Origin: Bacteroides sp. MSB163
GTDB taxonomy: Bacteria > Bacteroidota > Bacteroidia > Bacteroidales > Bacteroidaceae
Length of the DNA: 64,000 bases
Assembly: GCF_036416795.1 (NCBI RefSeq)
Contig: NZ_CP143867.1
Location: 3,588,001-3,652,000, forward strand
Reading direction: 5' to 3'
Shown: one piece after another, positions 9,201-17,573 of the stretch
Layout: the number at the start of each line of letters is the position of its first letter
How positions within the stretch are numbered: position 1 is the stretch's first letter
Made by a program: the position numbers and the translations under genes
The notes under the pieces: model-generated
Told to the model about the DNA's origin: nothing
The model's database searches: none
Seen by the model: the letters and a program-made list of their open reading frames with translations, nothing else

Positions 9201-9941
9201 CATATCAGTGGACGATACACTGATATTATCCGGCGTATATCGAAAGAGGTGGGAGACTTGACCCGAAATGAGAGTGAGATTCGTAAAACCATTGGTGATA
9301 TCAACGATGATTTTATAGAGCGGAACTTTGCCGGGGTGATAAAGGAAATATCCCTCCGTCCCTTGCCAAGCAGTGACAAACTGATGCAGTTGTTACTGGA
9401 GATAAAGAAATTCAGTGATGAGAACCAACATAATATGGGAGAAGCGGATTTATTTTCGCAGGCTTCCCGTGAAGATGTCAATGCGACAGCGGTACGTTAT
9501 CTGTTGTCGTTCATGAAACATTTATTGGACGATCCGGGCAGAAAACAATTGGCTTTGTCGGATACTTTTAAATTGGAGTTTCGGGTTAAGGAAAATGATA
9601 ATGATACGGGATGGGTGGAAAAGATTGCCAATGTGGGTTCTGATGGAACGGATATTCTGGTGAAGGCTATGGTAAATATTATGCTTATCAACGTGTTCAA
9701 AGAAAAGGCGTCCCGTAAGTTCGGTGACTTCAAGATACATTGCATGATGGATGAGATAGGTAAATTGCATCCCAACAACGTGAAGGGAATTTTGGACTTT
9801 GCCAATTGTCGGAATATCCTGTTGGTGAACAGTTCGCCTACTACATATAATGTGGAGGATTATAAATATACTTATTTATTGAATAAAGATGGGCATTCTA
9901 ATACGCAGGTGGTGCCTTTGTTAAAATATAGTAAGGCATGA
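6279..9941 (+). CDS. jetC: Wadjet SMC-like ATPase JetC (MukB-like)
   Basis: 1220 residues from ATG 6279, chosen because it directly follows GGAGGAGG; an earlier in-frame ATG at 6246 would add 11 residues without conserved character. Walker A is G30-TQGVGKST (30-38). Two very long coiled-coil arms run through about 250-1000, interrupted by a hinge-like region. The C-terminal head has a signature-like VGSDGTDILVKAM and Walker B IHCMMDEIG near residues 1155-1165. This is the MukB/JetC design: a dimeric ATPase that extrudes DNA loops, senses small circular DNA and presents it to JetD for cutting. It overlaps jetB by 17 bp and jetD by 4 bp (ATGA), so stoichiometry is probably set by coupled translation. 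Confidence 0.9.
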   Translation: MRYLNKIIFLNSAHIPYAEVKLDGNVHFIGTQGVGKSTLLRALLFFYNADKLKLGIPKEKKSFDAFYFPYSNSYIIYEVMRENGAYCVVAAKSQGRVAFRFIDASFERDWFINEHNEVYPEWGRIRERIGGKRQITSQITVYEMYRDIIFGNNRKQDMTPYRKFAIVESAKYQNIPRTIQNVFLNSKLDADFIKDTIIRSMTDEEVFVDLSFYRSQIKEFEQEYNDVMLWFTKNKNGEIPVRKIADKVINSYRDLIYSHKQIDEERAELNYAEKQALQEIPHIREKINKTEVERERSIRLIDELREKYNKERDTLVSGKGGIETLLKQAHEKRLHYEQINIEEIIKRVAQEGLQNGELARISTMKEELTRAYQDVLSKYSSLFKNLDADLSLFENNKQTQILEKRSSVAERQEKAMAQSRAEEDKVRAASEEKLQTVEQRLAQLRSEEMQMKLKQQKTLHEEHYKKEISDCEAGIDELCRRDKELDLQIRRQQMDISQRRNECELKRKELEMAAQRSMDAVRREKADVEEQLRALDALIEKRKGSFCDWLEQYNPGWQETIGKVADEESVLYNHELNPRLTDDAGTLFGVSLNLSAIDRSIRTPEEMKQERAAKQIVYQEHCNRLTRLAEELNENISFLEKKYSKQIREMAEQQHLMEAERGQIPYKLKNLQADHATWKTKEEEWKRVRMEEFQTGLNEIAHRFYLADEEKKKYLSEREKQLKACQKNYKDAKTELQLELDRYVDEVRQEIEHHKQLIEEQKRELRQAQDAELNGKGADVATIRKYDERLAEIREELRYISEHRNQVAYYEKDKQELFDKEPVMRSRKKEYETKLSALDERFALRREKQQNGLKEINTVLEKLKLELQILESGLAEADAFLNDETFCPAGAMEVGEKPTRKNCDTLVKELKSLIVSFIRKTEDFKKAVMQFKGYFSAKNTFHFRTELIGEQDYYDFASNLCEFVDNDKISDYQKHISGRYTDIIRRISKEVGDLTRNESEIRKTIGDINDDFIERNFAGVIKEISLRPLPSSDKLMQLLLEIKKFSDENQHNMGEADLFSQASREDVNATAVRYLLSFMKHLLDDPGRKQLALSDTFKLEFRVKENDNDTGWVEKIANVGSDGTDILVKAMVNIMLINVFKEKASRKFGDFKIHCMMDEIGKLHPNNVKGILDFANCRNILLVNSSPTTYNVEDYKYTYLLNKDGHSNTQVVPLLKYSKA

Positions 9942-10807
9942 GAAATGGGAAAGAATATGTTATGACCGTGGCTGCGGCGCGTAAGGTTGCGCGGATGTTG
10001 AACGGTGAATCGGTGGGGTATTCCTCGTTTCCTGCATCACTGGCAGAAGAACTATTGGAAGAAGGTGTTTTGGTGCAAAGTTCTTATGGGAGGCGTGGCA
10101 GTTATCGGATATGTGATGTGGAAGGATGTCGCACTTTTCTGGCCCAACGCTATGCCATAAACGGGAGTTTGGAGGAGTGGATTGAGATGATGTCTCGTCA
10201 GGAAGCGGTGTCGCGTGCGGAGCAGGTGGCTATGGCAGGCAATTCTAAAGTTCGGAAAACTCGTGGGTTTAAAGGGTTTCTCGTAAATAGTTATAGTCCG
10301 ATAGAGGCAACTTTGCGTGAAGAGCCGTTGGTGATTGAGCCTGTGCAGGGTACTTCTATTTTTATAGAAGATTATGAGCACTTTCGAATTCCCGATGATG
10401 TGGTTGTGGTAGGAATGGAAAATGGAGAGAATTTTCAGCGGATTCGTGAGCAGCAATATTTATTTGCTGACTTGACAGTTCTTTTTGTGTCCCGTTACCC
10501 TCAATCAACAGACTTGCGCACTTGGTTGCAGATGATTCATAATCGTTATATCCATTTTGGTGACTTTGACCTGGCAGGGATTGACATTTTTCAGAGAGAG
10601 TTTTACGCTTTTCTGAGAGAACGTTCTGAGTTTTTTATCCCGGCAGATGTAGAGGAACGGCTGAAGAATGGTAATCGTAGGCTTTATGACGTGCAATATG
10701 CCCGGTATAAATTTATGGATATTATGGATGAACGATTGGTACCTCTTGTTGAGATGATCCATAGATATGGGAAGGGGTATGAGCAAGAAGGGTATATAAT
10801 CGGGTAA
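9938..10807 (+). CDS. jetD: Wadjet nuclease JetD (topoisomerase VI A-like, TOPRIM)
   Basis: 289 residues. The TOPRIM metal site is visible: the conserved glutamate in VVVVGMENGENF (E161) and the DxD in HFGDFDLAG (D209, D211). The N-terminal part (about 1-130) looks like winged-helix DNA-binding sequence (VAAARKVARMLNGESVGYSS). By family JetD is the subunit that cleaves circular plasmid DNA caught by the JetABC motor. It is shorter than the roughly 380-400 residues usual for JetD as I remember the family, the deficit being in the N-terminal DUF3322-like region, while the catalytic part looks complete. ATG overlaps the jetC stop (ATGA). The end is 48 bp before the SWIM gene. Confidence 0.82.
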   Translation: MRNGKEYVMTVAAARKVARMLNGESVGYSSFPASLAEELLEEGVLVQSSYGRRGSYRICDVEGCRTFLAQRYAINGSLEEWIEMMSRQEAVSRAEQVAMAGNSKVRKTRGFKGFLVNSYSPIEATLREEPLVIEPVQGTSIFIEDYEHFRIPDDVVVVGMENGENFQRIREQQYLFADLTVLFVSRYPQSTDLRTWLQMIHNRYIHFGDFDLAGIDIFQREFYAFLRERSEFFIPADVEERLKNGNRRLYDVQYARYKFMDIMDERLVPLVEMIHRYGKGYEQEGYIIG

Positions 10808-10855
10808 CGAGAGATGGCTGATTTTGATAATAACAATAACTAGAATCAATATTTT

Positions 10856-12613
10856 ATGATAACAATATCTAATTTTGAAAAGTATGTTCTTCCTCAGATT
10901 TTGATGCGTGGTGAAGACTATTATGAATCCGATGCTGTGTTAGAAATCGAAGAGGAATCTCCGGGAGAATGGATTGCAACGGTTTGCGGTACGGAGAATT
11001 ATGAGGTAACTGTATCGATGGAAGGGAATGAGATTATTGCTTGGGAGTGTGATTGTCCTTACGATGGAAACATTTGTAAACATGTGGTGGCTACGCTTCT
11101 GGCAATTCGTGACAGTCGAAATAAAGTAGCCCGTTTCTTGTCAGCTAAAGAAGTTGATTCTCAAGTAAGCATACCGGAAAAGAATGCGGCTAAAATGGTG
11201 ATGGATGAAGAAGTGGAGCAGATTCTTTTATTTGCAGAGCCGGATAAGTTATCCGATTTTGTTCTGAAATATGCTTCTTCACATTCTGATTTTAAATCAG
11301 CGCTGCTTGAAACGTTTTTGCCGAAGAAACCGGTAGCCAAACTCTCAGTGGACTATCAAATGGAGATTGAGAAGTGTTTTAACTCTGCATATAAAAATGA
11401 TTCCAAGCGAGGAAGGTATTATGAGCCTGAGATTGACTGGGATGAGGTATCTGGTAAAGTAAATGGATATCTGGCTAAAGCAACTCTGTTGCTTCAACGG
11501 CAGGATTTGGAAGAGGCGGCGACAATTGCACTCCAGATACTTCGCTCTATAGGGAATAATTATATTGAAGAAGATTTTCTGTATAATGATGGCGACATTG
11601 ATTTTGAAATCAGTTGTGAAGATGCCGGAGATTTATTGCTCGAAATAGTTAAGCATTCGGGTGCATCACAGGTCTTGAAGGAGAATATATTGAATGAAGC
11701 CACCAAAATATCCAAAATGGCGACATATCGTGAATATGAACTTTATGACATGGATGAACTGGTGCAGCAGATTATGCTTTCGGTACAATCCAAGGAAGAG
11801 GCTTTGTTAAGTATAAACCATCTTATAGAGGAGAGGAAAGAACACCGGGAACTTTATAAATTAGTACTTCGGAAGGTAGAAATATTGGAAGAGCTGGGTA
11901 AGGCGGTTGAGGCTGAAGCTACGCTTTCTGAATTCTTGTATTTACCTGAAATAAGAAGACGGGAAGCTGAAAAATTACTGAATGGGAAATGTTATGAGAA
12001 GGCTATCAGTATGCTGAATGAGGGGATAGTGATAGCTGAAAAGGCAGGCGAGTATGGTATATTAAGAGAGTGGCGGGAACAATTGCTTTCCATTTATGAA
12101 GAAGTGCATGATATCACCAAGGTTATTGAGATGTGTCGATTATTATTTATTCATACGAATGGAAGTCTGGATTATTACCATAAGCTTAAATCGTTGATAT
12201 CTTCCACGGATTGGAAGGAGTATTTGAGCACATTGTTGCAGGAAACCACCTTCTTTGGTTACTGGGGTAGTGGAAATACTAAAGCGGAGATTTATATAGA
12301 AGAAAAAGAGTATGATAAATTATTCAGCTTTTTATCTACTGTGGAATACAGGCGTTTGGACGCTCTTGTGCAGTATGCTTCCCATCTGAATGCCACCCAT
12401 TCCTCTGAAATACTTTCTCTGTTTACGGATGATCTTCGCGTTTATGCGGAGAAAAATTTGGGACGGAGTCATTATGAGTATATAGCTCGGGTGTTACGGG
12501 GGATGCGGAAATTGAATGGTGGGAAGGATGCTGTGAAACAATTGGTGGACGAATTCAGGGTTTTGTATAAACGTCGTCCGGCGATGATGGAGGAGTTGGG
12601 GGAGTTTATCTGA
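10856..12613 (+). CDS. SWIM zinc-finger protein with helical repeat region
   Basis: 585 residues. A SWIM zinc finger (CxC...CxH) is seen at C65-D-C67 ... C74-K-H76, within WECDCPYDGNICKHVVATLL. The remaining 480 residues are helix-rich and TPR-like (for example LVLRKVEILEELGKAVEAEA), typical of SWIM proteins that bind DNA or protein partners. It starts 48 bp after jetD on the same strand with no terminator between, and a strong hairpin follows its own stop, so it probably belongs to the jet transcript as a fifth gene. Wadjet is normally described with four genes, so a role in the defence complex is inference. It could also be an independent regulator. Confidence 0.8.
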   Translation: MITISNFEKYVLPQILMRGEDYYESDAVLEIEEESPGEWIATVCGTENYEVTVSMEGNEIIAWECDCPYDGNICKHVVATLLAIRDSRNKVARFLSAKEVDSQVSIPEKNAAKMVMDEEVEQILLFAEPDKLSDFVLKYASSHSDFKSALLETFLPKKPVAKLSVDYQMEIEKCFNSAYKNDSKRGRYYEPEIDWDEVSGKVNGYLAKATLLLQRQDLEEAATIALQILRSIGNNYIEEDFLYNDGDIDFEISCEDAGDLLLEIVKHSGASQVLKENILNEATKISKMATYREYELYDMDELVQQIMLSVQSKEEALLSINHLIEERKEHRELYKLVLRKVEILEELGKAVEAEATLSEFLYLPEIRRREAEKLLNGKCYEKAISMLNEGIVIAEKAGEYGILREWREQLLSIYEEVHDITKVIEMCRLLFIHTNGSLDYYHKLKSLISSTDWKEYLSTLLQETTFFGYWGSGNTKAEIYIEEKEYDKLFSFLSTVEYRRLDALVQYASHLNATHSSEILSLFTDDLRVYAEKNLGRSHYEYIARVLRGMRKLNGGKDAVKQLVDEFRVLYKRRPAMMEELGEFI

Positions 12614-12615
12614 AC

Positions 12616-12650
12616 GAGGTGCTTGGGGGATGGCTTTTCCCCCAAGTTCC
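12616..12650 (+). terminator. Hairpin terminator after the jet/SWIM genes
   Basis: CTTGGGGG (12622-12629) pairs with CCCCCAAG (12639-12646), and the outer GAGG/CCTC also pair. The hairpin starts just after the SWIM stop codon. A T tract is weak, so termination may be only partial. Confidence 0.55.
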
Positions 12651-12731
12651 TCAATATTTCTGTCAAAGTCTATTGATAGTGCGATTCTTTCTTAATGCCT
12701 AAGTAGGGATATTCGTAAAATAATAAAATTT

Positions 12732-12768
12732 AAGGCAACTAATTCATTGCGAGTTAGTTGCCTTTTTT
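12732..12768 (+). terminator. Rho-independent terminator ahead of the transposase
   Basis: Perfect 11-bp stem AAGGCAACTAA / TTAGTTGCCTT (12732-12742 and 12754-12764), an 11-base loop, then six T. It would block read-through from the jet operon into the insertion element, or may be carried by the element itself as protection against impinging transcription. Confidence 0.75.
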
Positions 12769-12777
12769 GTATCTTTA
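12747..12777 (+). promoter_or_regulatory. Weak candidate promoter for the transposase
   Basis: TTG at 12747-12749, a 20-bp gap and TATCTTTA at 12770-12777 resemble the Bacteroides promoter. It overlaps the terminator hairpin just upstream, so it would be active only as DNA and would be insulated from upstream reading. Confidence 0.3.
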
Positions 12778-12837
12778 AGCATTCCCCCCAAAAAACGGTT
12801 TGACGGCCAAAACGGGGGTAATCTAAACTAAAAACAC

Positions 12838-14196
12838 ATGGTAAAGATACAAAAAATATCCGAAATCGAACCTTGTTTAGGTTTTACCGAGTTCGATATG
12901 CTAAAAAAATATCGTCAAAGTTTTGCAACGAGCGAATTAGGTCGCCTCCATGCCCTGTTTCCTTTCTCGGAACTGGCCCGACAAATGCATTTGAAGTCCT
13001 CTGCTTTGGGTCGTAAAAGTTATTTTTCTCCCGAAGGTAAAATAGCCTTGATGGTCCTGAAGTCCTATACCAACTTTTCCGATGCACAACTGATTGAGCA
13101 TTTAAACGGTAATATTCATTACCAGTTATTTTGTGGTGTTCAGATTGATCCTCTTCATCCACTGACCAATCCTAAAATCGTCAGTGCGATTCGTCAGGAA
13201 CTAGCGGACCGCCTTGATATTGAGTCCCTCCAGCTTATTCTGGCTGAGCATTGGAAACCTTATCTTGAGAACCTTCATGTCTGTATGACCGATGCCACCT
13301 GTTATGAAAGTCATTTGCGCTTTCCTACTGATGTCAAACTCTTATGGGAAGGTATTGTATGGCTTCATCGCCATCTGTGCAAACATTGCCGTACATTGCA
13401 CATACAACGTCCCCGTAACAAGTATCTTGATGTAAGCCGTGCCTACCTTGCTTACAGTAAACTGCGTAAACGCAGGAAATCACAGACCCGTATGATTAAA
13501 CGCAGGCTACTTCAGTTATTGGAAAAGTTACTGGACCAGCTGGAGCATCTTCATTCATCCTACAGGCACAGGCTTACACTATCCTCTGATTACCAAAGAC
13601 GTTTCTCGGTCATACAGACGGTCCTTGAGCAAGGGAAGAATTTATTTGCAGGCAAAAAAGTGTCCAACCGTATCGTGAGTATCGACCGGCATTACCTTCG
13701 CCCCATTATCAGAGGCAAGGAAACCAAATCCGTTGAGTTCGGAGCCAAGGTCAACAATATACAGATAGATGGAATCTCCTTCATAGAGCATATCTCCTTT
13801 AAGGCTTTTAACGAAGGAGTACGTTTGAAAGACTGTATTCATTTGCAACAACAACTGACCAAGGTCAGGGTTAAGGCGCTTGCAGCGGATTCAATCTATG
13901 CTAATAATGCCAACCGGAAATTTTGTACTAAATATCATATAAGTACTTCTTTTAAGCGTAAGGGAAGAGCTGCCAAAGATGAGCCACTTCGGAAAATCTT
14001 ACGGTCGGAACTCAGCCGTGAGAGGGCTACCCGTCTGGAAGGAAGTTTTGGAACACAGAAACAACATTACTCACTGGCCAGAATAAAAGCCAGAAACAGG
14101 AAAACGGAAATACTTTGGATTTTCTTTGGAATACATACGGCCAATGCGGTATCTATGATAGAAAAGGTCGAAAAGAAAAAAAGAACGGCTGCATAA
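12838..14196 (+). mobile_element. Insertion sequence (IS5/IS1182-like); only the transposase span is certain
   Basis: The element is recognised from its transposase. I could not find a convincing pair of terminal inverted repeats or a target-site duplication by eye. The real ends are probably within about 100 bp on either side, between the terminator at 12768 and the hsdR terminator near 14336. It separates the jet block from the restriction operon. Confidence 0.65.
12838..14196 (+). CDS. DDE transposase, IS5/IS1182-like
   Basis: 452 residues. The N-terminal 90 residues resemble the DUF772-type DNA-binding domain (SPEGKIALMVLKSYTNFSDA). The catalytic core is spread as expected: first Asp in CMTDATCYE (about 151), second Asp in LAADSIYANN (about 346) and Glu in LEGSFGTQKQHY (about 401). 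A basic, helical insertion lies between the first and second Asp (KLRKRRKSQTRMIKRRLLQLLEKL). The frame is intact and full length, so the element could be active. Its product cuts and joins the element ends. The family placement is from motif layout only. Confidence 0.88.
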   Translation: MVKIQKISEIEPCLGFTEFDMLKKYRQSFATSELGRLHALFPFSELARQMHLKSSALGRKSYFSPEGKIALMVLKSYTNFSDAQLIEHLNGNIHYQLFCGVQIDPLHPLTNPKIVSAIRQELADRLDIESLQLILAEHWKPYLENLHVCMTDATCYESHLRFPTDVKLLWEGIVWLHRHLCKHCRTLHIQRPRNKYLDVSRAYLAYSKLRKRRKSQTRMIKRRLLQLLEKLLDQLEHLHSSYRHRLTLSSDYQRRFSVIQTVLEQGKNLFAGKKVSNRIVSIDRHYLRPIIRGKETKSVEFGAKVNNIQIDGISFIEHISFKAFNEGVRLKDCIHLQQQLTKVRVKALAADSIYANNANRKFCTKYHISTSFKRKGRAAKDEPLRKILRSELSRERATRLEGSFGTQKQHYSLARIKARNRKTEILWIFFGIHTANAVSMIEKVEKKKRTAA

Positions 14197-14335
14197 TCAG
14201 ACTAAAAGAAGAAGAAGAAAAGAGGAGAGGGTTTTAACTTCCCCTAAAAAGACATATACATAATGTACCGTTGGGAAGAAAAAATAAGAATATGTAAATA
14301 ATATTCTATTAAAAAGATAGAAGACTTGAGACTTT

Positions 14336-14389
14336 ACACAAAAAAATTAAGAGAAAAGCTCACGTAAAGTAAAACTGTTCTCTTAATTT
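14336..14389 (-). terminator. Terminator of the type I restriction operon
   Basis: Perfect 12-bp inverted repeat AAATTAAGAGAA / TTCTCTTAATTT (14344-14355 and 14378-14389). Read on the minus strand it is followed by a run of seven T. It lies about 55 bp beyond the hsdR stop codon. Confidence 0.75.
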
Positions 14390-14442
14390 ATAAGAAAGAG
14401 GGACATTTACTGAATATCCCTAAGTAAATCTTTATAGTCTGC

Positions 14443-17400
14443 TTATGCTTTTGGATACTTATTATATTCAGCTTGTGGTTCAGCTGCAATAGAATATGAG
14501 TTTTCTTGGAAATCATATATTCTGACATTGTTATTCGCCGAATAATCTTCCGATGAATTATCACTCCACTGCTCACATTGGCGAATTACAGTTTCTAAAG
14601 CATTTGCCGCTTCTTCTGGTGGATATTTATACTTCTTCAGAAGCCGTTTAATCATCTTTCTCATTCCTGCTCTTGCTGATTCTTTTTTTTGCCAATCAAT
14701 AGTACGATTTTTACGAAGCTCTTCTGTTAATTCTTTAGTCATTGCAATCAATTGTTCATTGGTGTAGAAATCGTGTACAGCTCTTGGTTGTGTCAAAGCA
14801 TCATAAAAAGACTTTTCTTCGGCAGTAAGTCCCAATTCATTTCCTTCAATTTCTGATTGGGAAATTTCTGTCGCAAGTTTTAGTAACTCTTGAATAACTT
14901 CTTCATTAGACAGTAAACCTTTTAGATAATTTGATAATGATTGGTTTAGCATATCAGAAAACTTTTCAGCTTGAATCAGATTTGTTTTCTGATAGATTTT
15001 TACTTTTTCTGCTAAGAGTTTCTTTAATAATTCAATGGCAATATTCTTTTCTTTCATTTTGGATATTTCATCCAGAAAAGTTGTATCAAATAAGGAGAAT
15101 TCAGATTTTACATCTGAGAACAAATTTATTACCCCGTCACTTTTAACACTTTGTTTGAGTAGCTCGCCGATGCGAGCATTAATTTCTTGTTTTGTCACTT
15201 TACCTTTACTAGTCATTCTTGATAATAAGGTGCGTACTGTTTCAAAAAATGCTGCCTCAAATCGCTGTTTGTCATTGAGTAAGCTACGACAAAGAGTAAT
15301 AGAGTTATGTAAAAGTATTGCTTCTTTTTGAAAATGTTGCATCTTCTCGCTTCTTTCTGGCGCTATGATAAAGTTTACCCCACCCTTAATGAGTTGTGCA
15401 CGGTCGTAGTCTGTTCCATTCTGGAATTCACTATAATCATATCCATGAAATATATCACGGCAGATTTCTAATTTCTCTTTAAATTTGAGAAATGCTGTTT
15501 CTTTAATATTGGGATTACCAAAATTATCTCGATCACGGCCTGTATAGTCGCGCATCGCTTCTTTTAGTGCTTTAGCAATACCTATATAATCGACCACAAG
15601 CCCTCCGGCTTTACCATTGAATACACGATTTACACGAGCTATTGCCTGCATAAGATTGTGACCTCTCATAGGTTTGTAAACATACATTGTTGCTAACGAT
15701 GGAACATCAAATCCAGTGAGCCACATATCTACGACAATAGCTATTTTCATAGGATCATCATTGTCCTTGAACTTCTTGGCAAGTTCTTTTTTGTATTGTT
15801 TATTGCCAATAATGTCATGCCATTCTTCCGGATCATTGTTATTTCCCGTCATAACCACTTTTATCTTTTCATCCCAATTCGGACGCAGTTCAAGCAATCT
15901 ATGGTAGATATTCATTGCGATTGGACGGGAGTAAGCGACAATCATCGCTTTGCCAGTTAGTTCGAACTGACGATTTTCTTCGTAATGTTTCAAAATGTCT
16001 TGGCAGAGGGAATCTATTGTTGATGGCGCACCGAGTATTTCTTCAAGGTGAGACATTTTCTTTTTACTTTTTTCAATCTGTTCATCTGTTGCTCCTTTTG
16101 AAGCAAGTAATTCATATTCATCATCAATTGCCTTAAGCGTTTCTTCATCAAGGTTAAGATTGATCACTCGTGATTCATAGAATACAGGACAGGTAGCACC
16201 GTCAGCTACAGCTTGGGTCATGTCGTAGATATCGATATAGTCTCCGAATACTTCGGTAGTATCACGGTCCTTAGTGGAAATAGGTGTACCGGTAAATCCT
16301 ATGAATGAAGCATTAGGCAGGGAATTATGGATAATTCTTGCTGTTCCGATTGAAATCTTACCAGTCTTTTCATCTACTTTTTCCTCAAAGCCATATTGAC
16401 TACGATGGGCTTCGTCAGTCATGACTACGATATTTCTGCGTAGTGAGAGAGCTTCTTCCGATTCTTCAAATTTCTGCATTGTAGTAAAGATAATGCCATT
16501 AGCTTCGCGACCGGATAAAAGTGATTTTAAATCCTCCCGGCTTTTGGCTTGTACAGGCGTTTGACGAAGAAATTGTCGGCATTTGGAGAACTGAGTATAA
16601 AGTTGGTCATCCAAATCATTGCGGTCGGTAATTACTATAATGGTAGGTTGGAACAGTTCTTCCTGTAAAAGGTGGGCATAGAATACCATTGACAGTGATT
16701 TTCCACTACCTTGCGTATGCCAGAATACACCGATTTTTCCATTTCCTTGTATGGCTTTTTGGGTACGTTCAATAGCTTTTTTTACAGCAAAATATTGATG
16801 ATAGCCTGCCAGTATCTTTGCAGCCCCTAACTCATCTTTTGAGAAGCAAATGAAGTTCTTGATAATATCAATGAAGCGTTCTTTGATAAATATACCTTCA
16901 AAAAATACGTCATAGTCAATGAATTCTTCACTTTTATATATTCCATCTTTGGTTTTCCATTCCATATAACGATCTTCTTTGCTTGTGATTGTGCCAGCTT
17001 TTGAACATGCCATGTCACTCATAATGCAGAAAACATTATAAATGAATAGTGAGGGTATTTCTTTCATGTAATTGCGCAATTGGCGATAGGCCTCAGAAGC
17101 ATCGGTTTCCTCTCGTGACGGAGATTTCAATTCAATAATAGTGAGCGGTAGACCATTAACGAAAATAATAATATCAGCACGTTTCTCTGAATGCTCAACG
17201 AAAGTCCACTGGTTGATTACTTGGAAGTCATTACGGTAGACATTGTTGAAGTCAATCAGATAAATTATATCGTTATGTTGTTTAACTCCGTCGTGATAAG
17301 ATATCTCGATTCCGTGTTGAAGATAATCCATGAAAAGCTCGTTCTTTTGCACCAAACTACCAGTCTCAATATTCTTTAATTTAATTATGGCTTCATCAAT

Positions 17401-17571
17401 GGCAGAGTGAGACTTTGTATGATTAATCTTTGCTAAGCTATTAACTAATTGCTCTTCATAAAAAGCAGTATAATAGTCTCTCGCAATGTCAGGACCATAT
17501 AGATATTGATAACCTAAATTCTTATAAAGAGTAATTAGTGCTTTTTCGTAGTTATCTTCTGTAAATGACAT
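14443..17571 (-). CDS. hsdR: Type I restriction enzyme subunit R
   Basis: 1042 residues, the usual HsdR length. The N-terminal PD-(D/E)XK nuclease is seen as D133 in KRADIIIF and E147-L-K149 in TIIELKSP. The helicase motor follows: Walker A TQGSGKS (286-292), DEAH box MTDEAHRSQYG (D386-H389), then motif III-like GFTGTP and motif VI-like QAIARVNRVF. The C-terminal helical region (about 780-1040) is the part that docks on the methylase core. By family it translocates DNA and cuts at a distance from an unmethylated target. It is the last gene of the minus-strand operon, 2 bp after the DUF262 gene, and ends before a strong terminator. All key motifs look intact. Confidence 0.95.
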   Translation of the reverse strand: MSFTEDNYEKALITLYKNLGYQYLYGPDIARDYYTAFYEEQLVNSLAKINHTKSHSAIDEAIIKLKNIETGSLVQKNELFMDYLQHGIEISYHDGVKQHNDIIYLIDFNNVYRNDFQVINQWTFVEHSEKRADIIIFVNGLPLTIIELKSPSREETDASEAYRQLRNYMKEIPSLFIYNVFCIMSDMACSKAGTITSKEDRYMEWKTKDGIYKSEEFIDYDVFFEGIFIKERFIDIIKNFICFSKDELGAAKILAGYHQYFAVKKAIERTQKAIQGNGKIGVFWHTQGSGKSLSMVFYAHLLQEELFQPTIIVITDRNDLDDQLYTQFSKCRQFLRQTPVQAKSREDLKSLLSGREANGIIFTTMQKFEESEEALSLRRNIVVMTDEAHRSQYGFEEKVDEKTGKISIGTARIIHNSLPNASFIGFTGTPISTKDRDTTEVFGDYIDIYDMTQAVADGATCPVFYESRVINLNLDEETLKAIDDEYELLASKGATDEQIEKSKKKMSHLEEILGAPSTIDSLCQDILKHYEENRQFELTGKAMIVAYSRPIAMNIYHRLLELRPNWDEKIKVVMTGNNNDPEEWHDIIGNKQYKKELAKKFKDNDDPMKIAIVVDMWLTGFDVPSLATMYVYKPMRGHNLMQAIARVNRVFNGKAGGLVVDYIGIAKALKEAMRDYTGRDRDNFGNPNIKETAFLKFKEKLEICRDIFHGYDYSEFQNGTDYDRAQLIKGGVNFIIAPERSEKMQHFQKEAILLHNSITLCRSLLNDKQRFEAAFFETVRTLLSRMTSKGKVTKQEINARIGELLKQSVKSDGVINLFSDVKSEFSLFDTTFLDEISKMKEKNIAIELLKKLLAEKVKIYQKTNLIQAEKFSDMLNQSLSNYLKGLLSNEEVIQELLKLATEISQSEIEGNELGLTAEEKSFYDALTQPRAVHDFYTNEQLIAMTKELTEELRKNRTIDWQKKESARAGMRKMIKRLLKKYKYPPEEAANALETVIRQCEQWSDNSSEDYSANNNVRIYDFQENSYSIAAEPQAEYNKYPKA

Positions 17572-17573
17572 AG

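Noticed and set aside
12600..14400. Exact ends and target duplication of the insertion sequence
   Set aside because: I compared the flanks for inverted and direct repeats by eye and found no convincing pair, so no boundaries are claimed.
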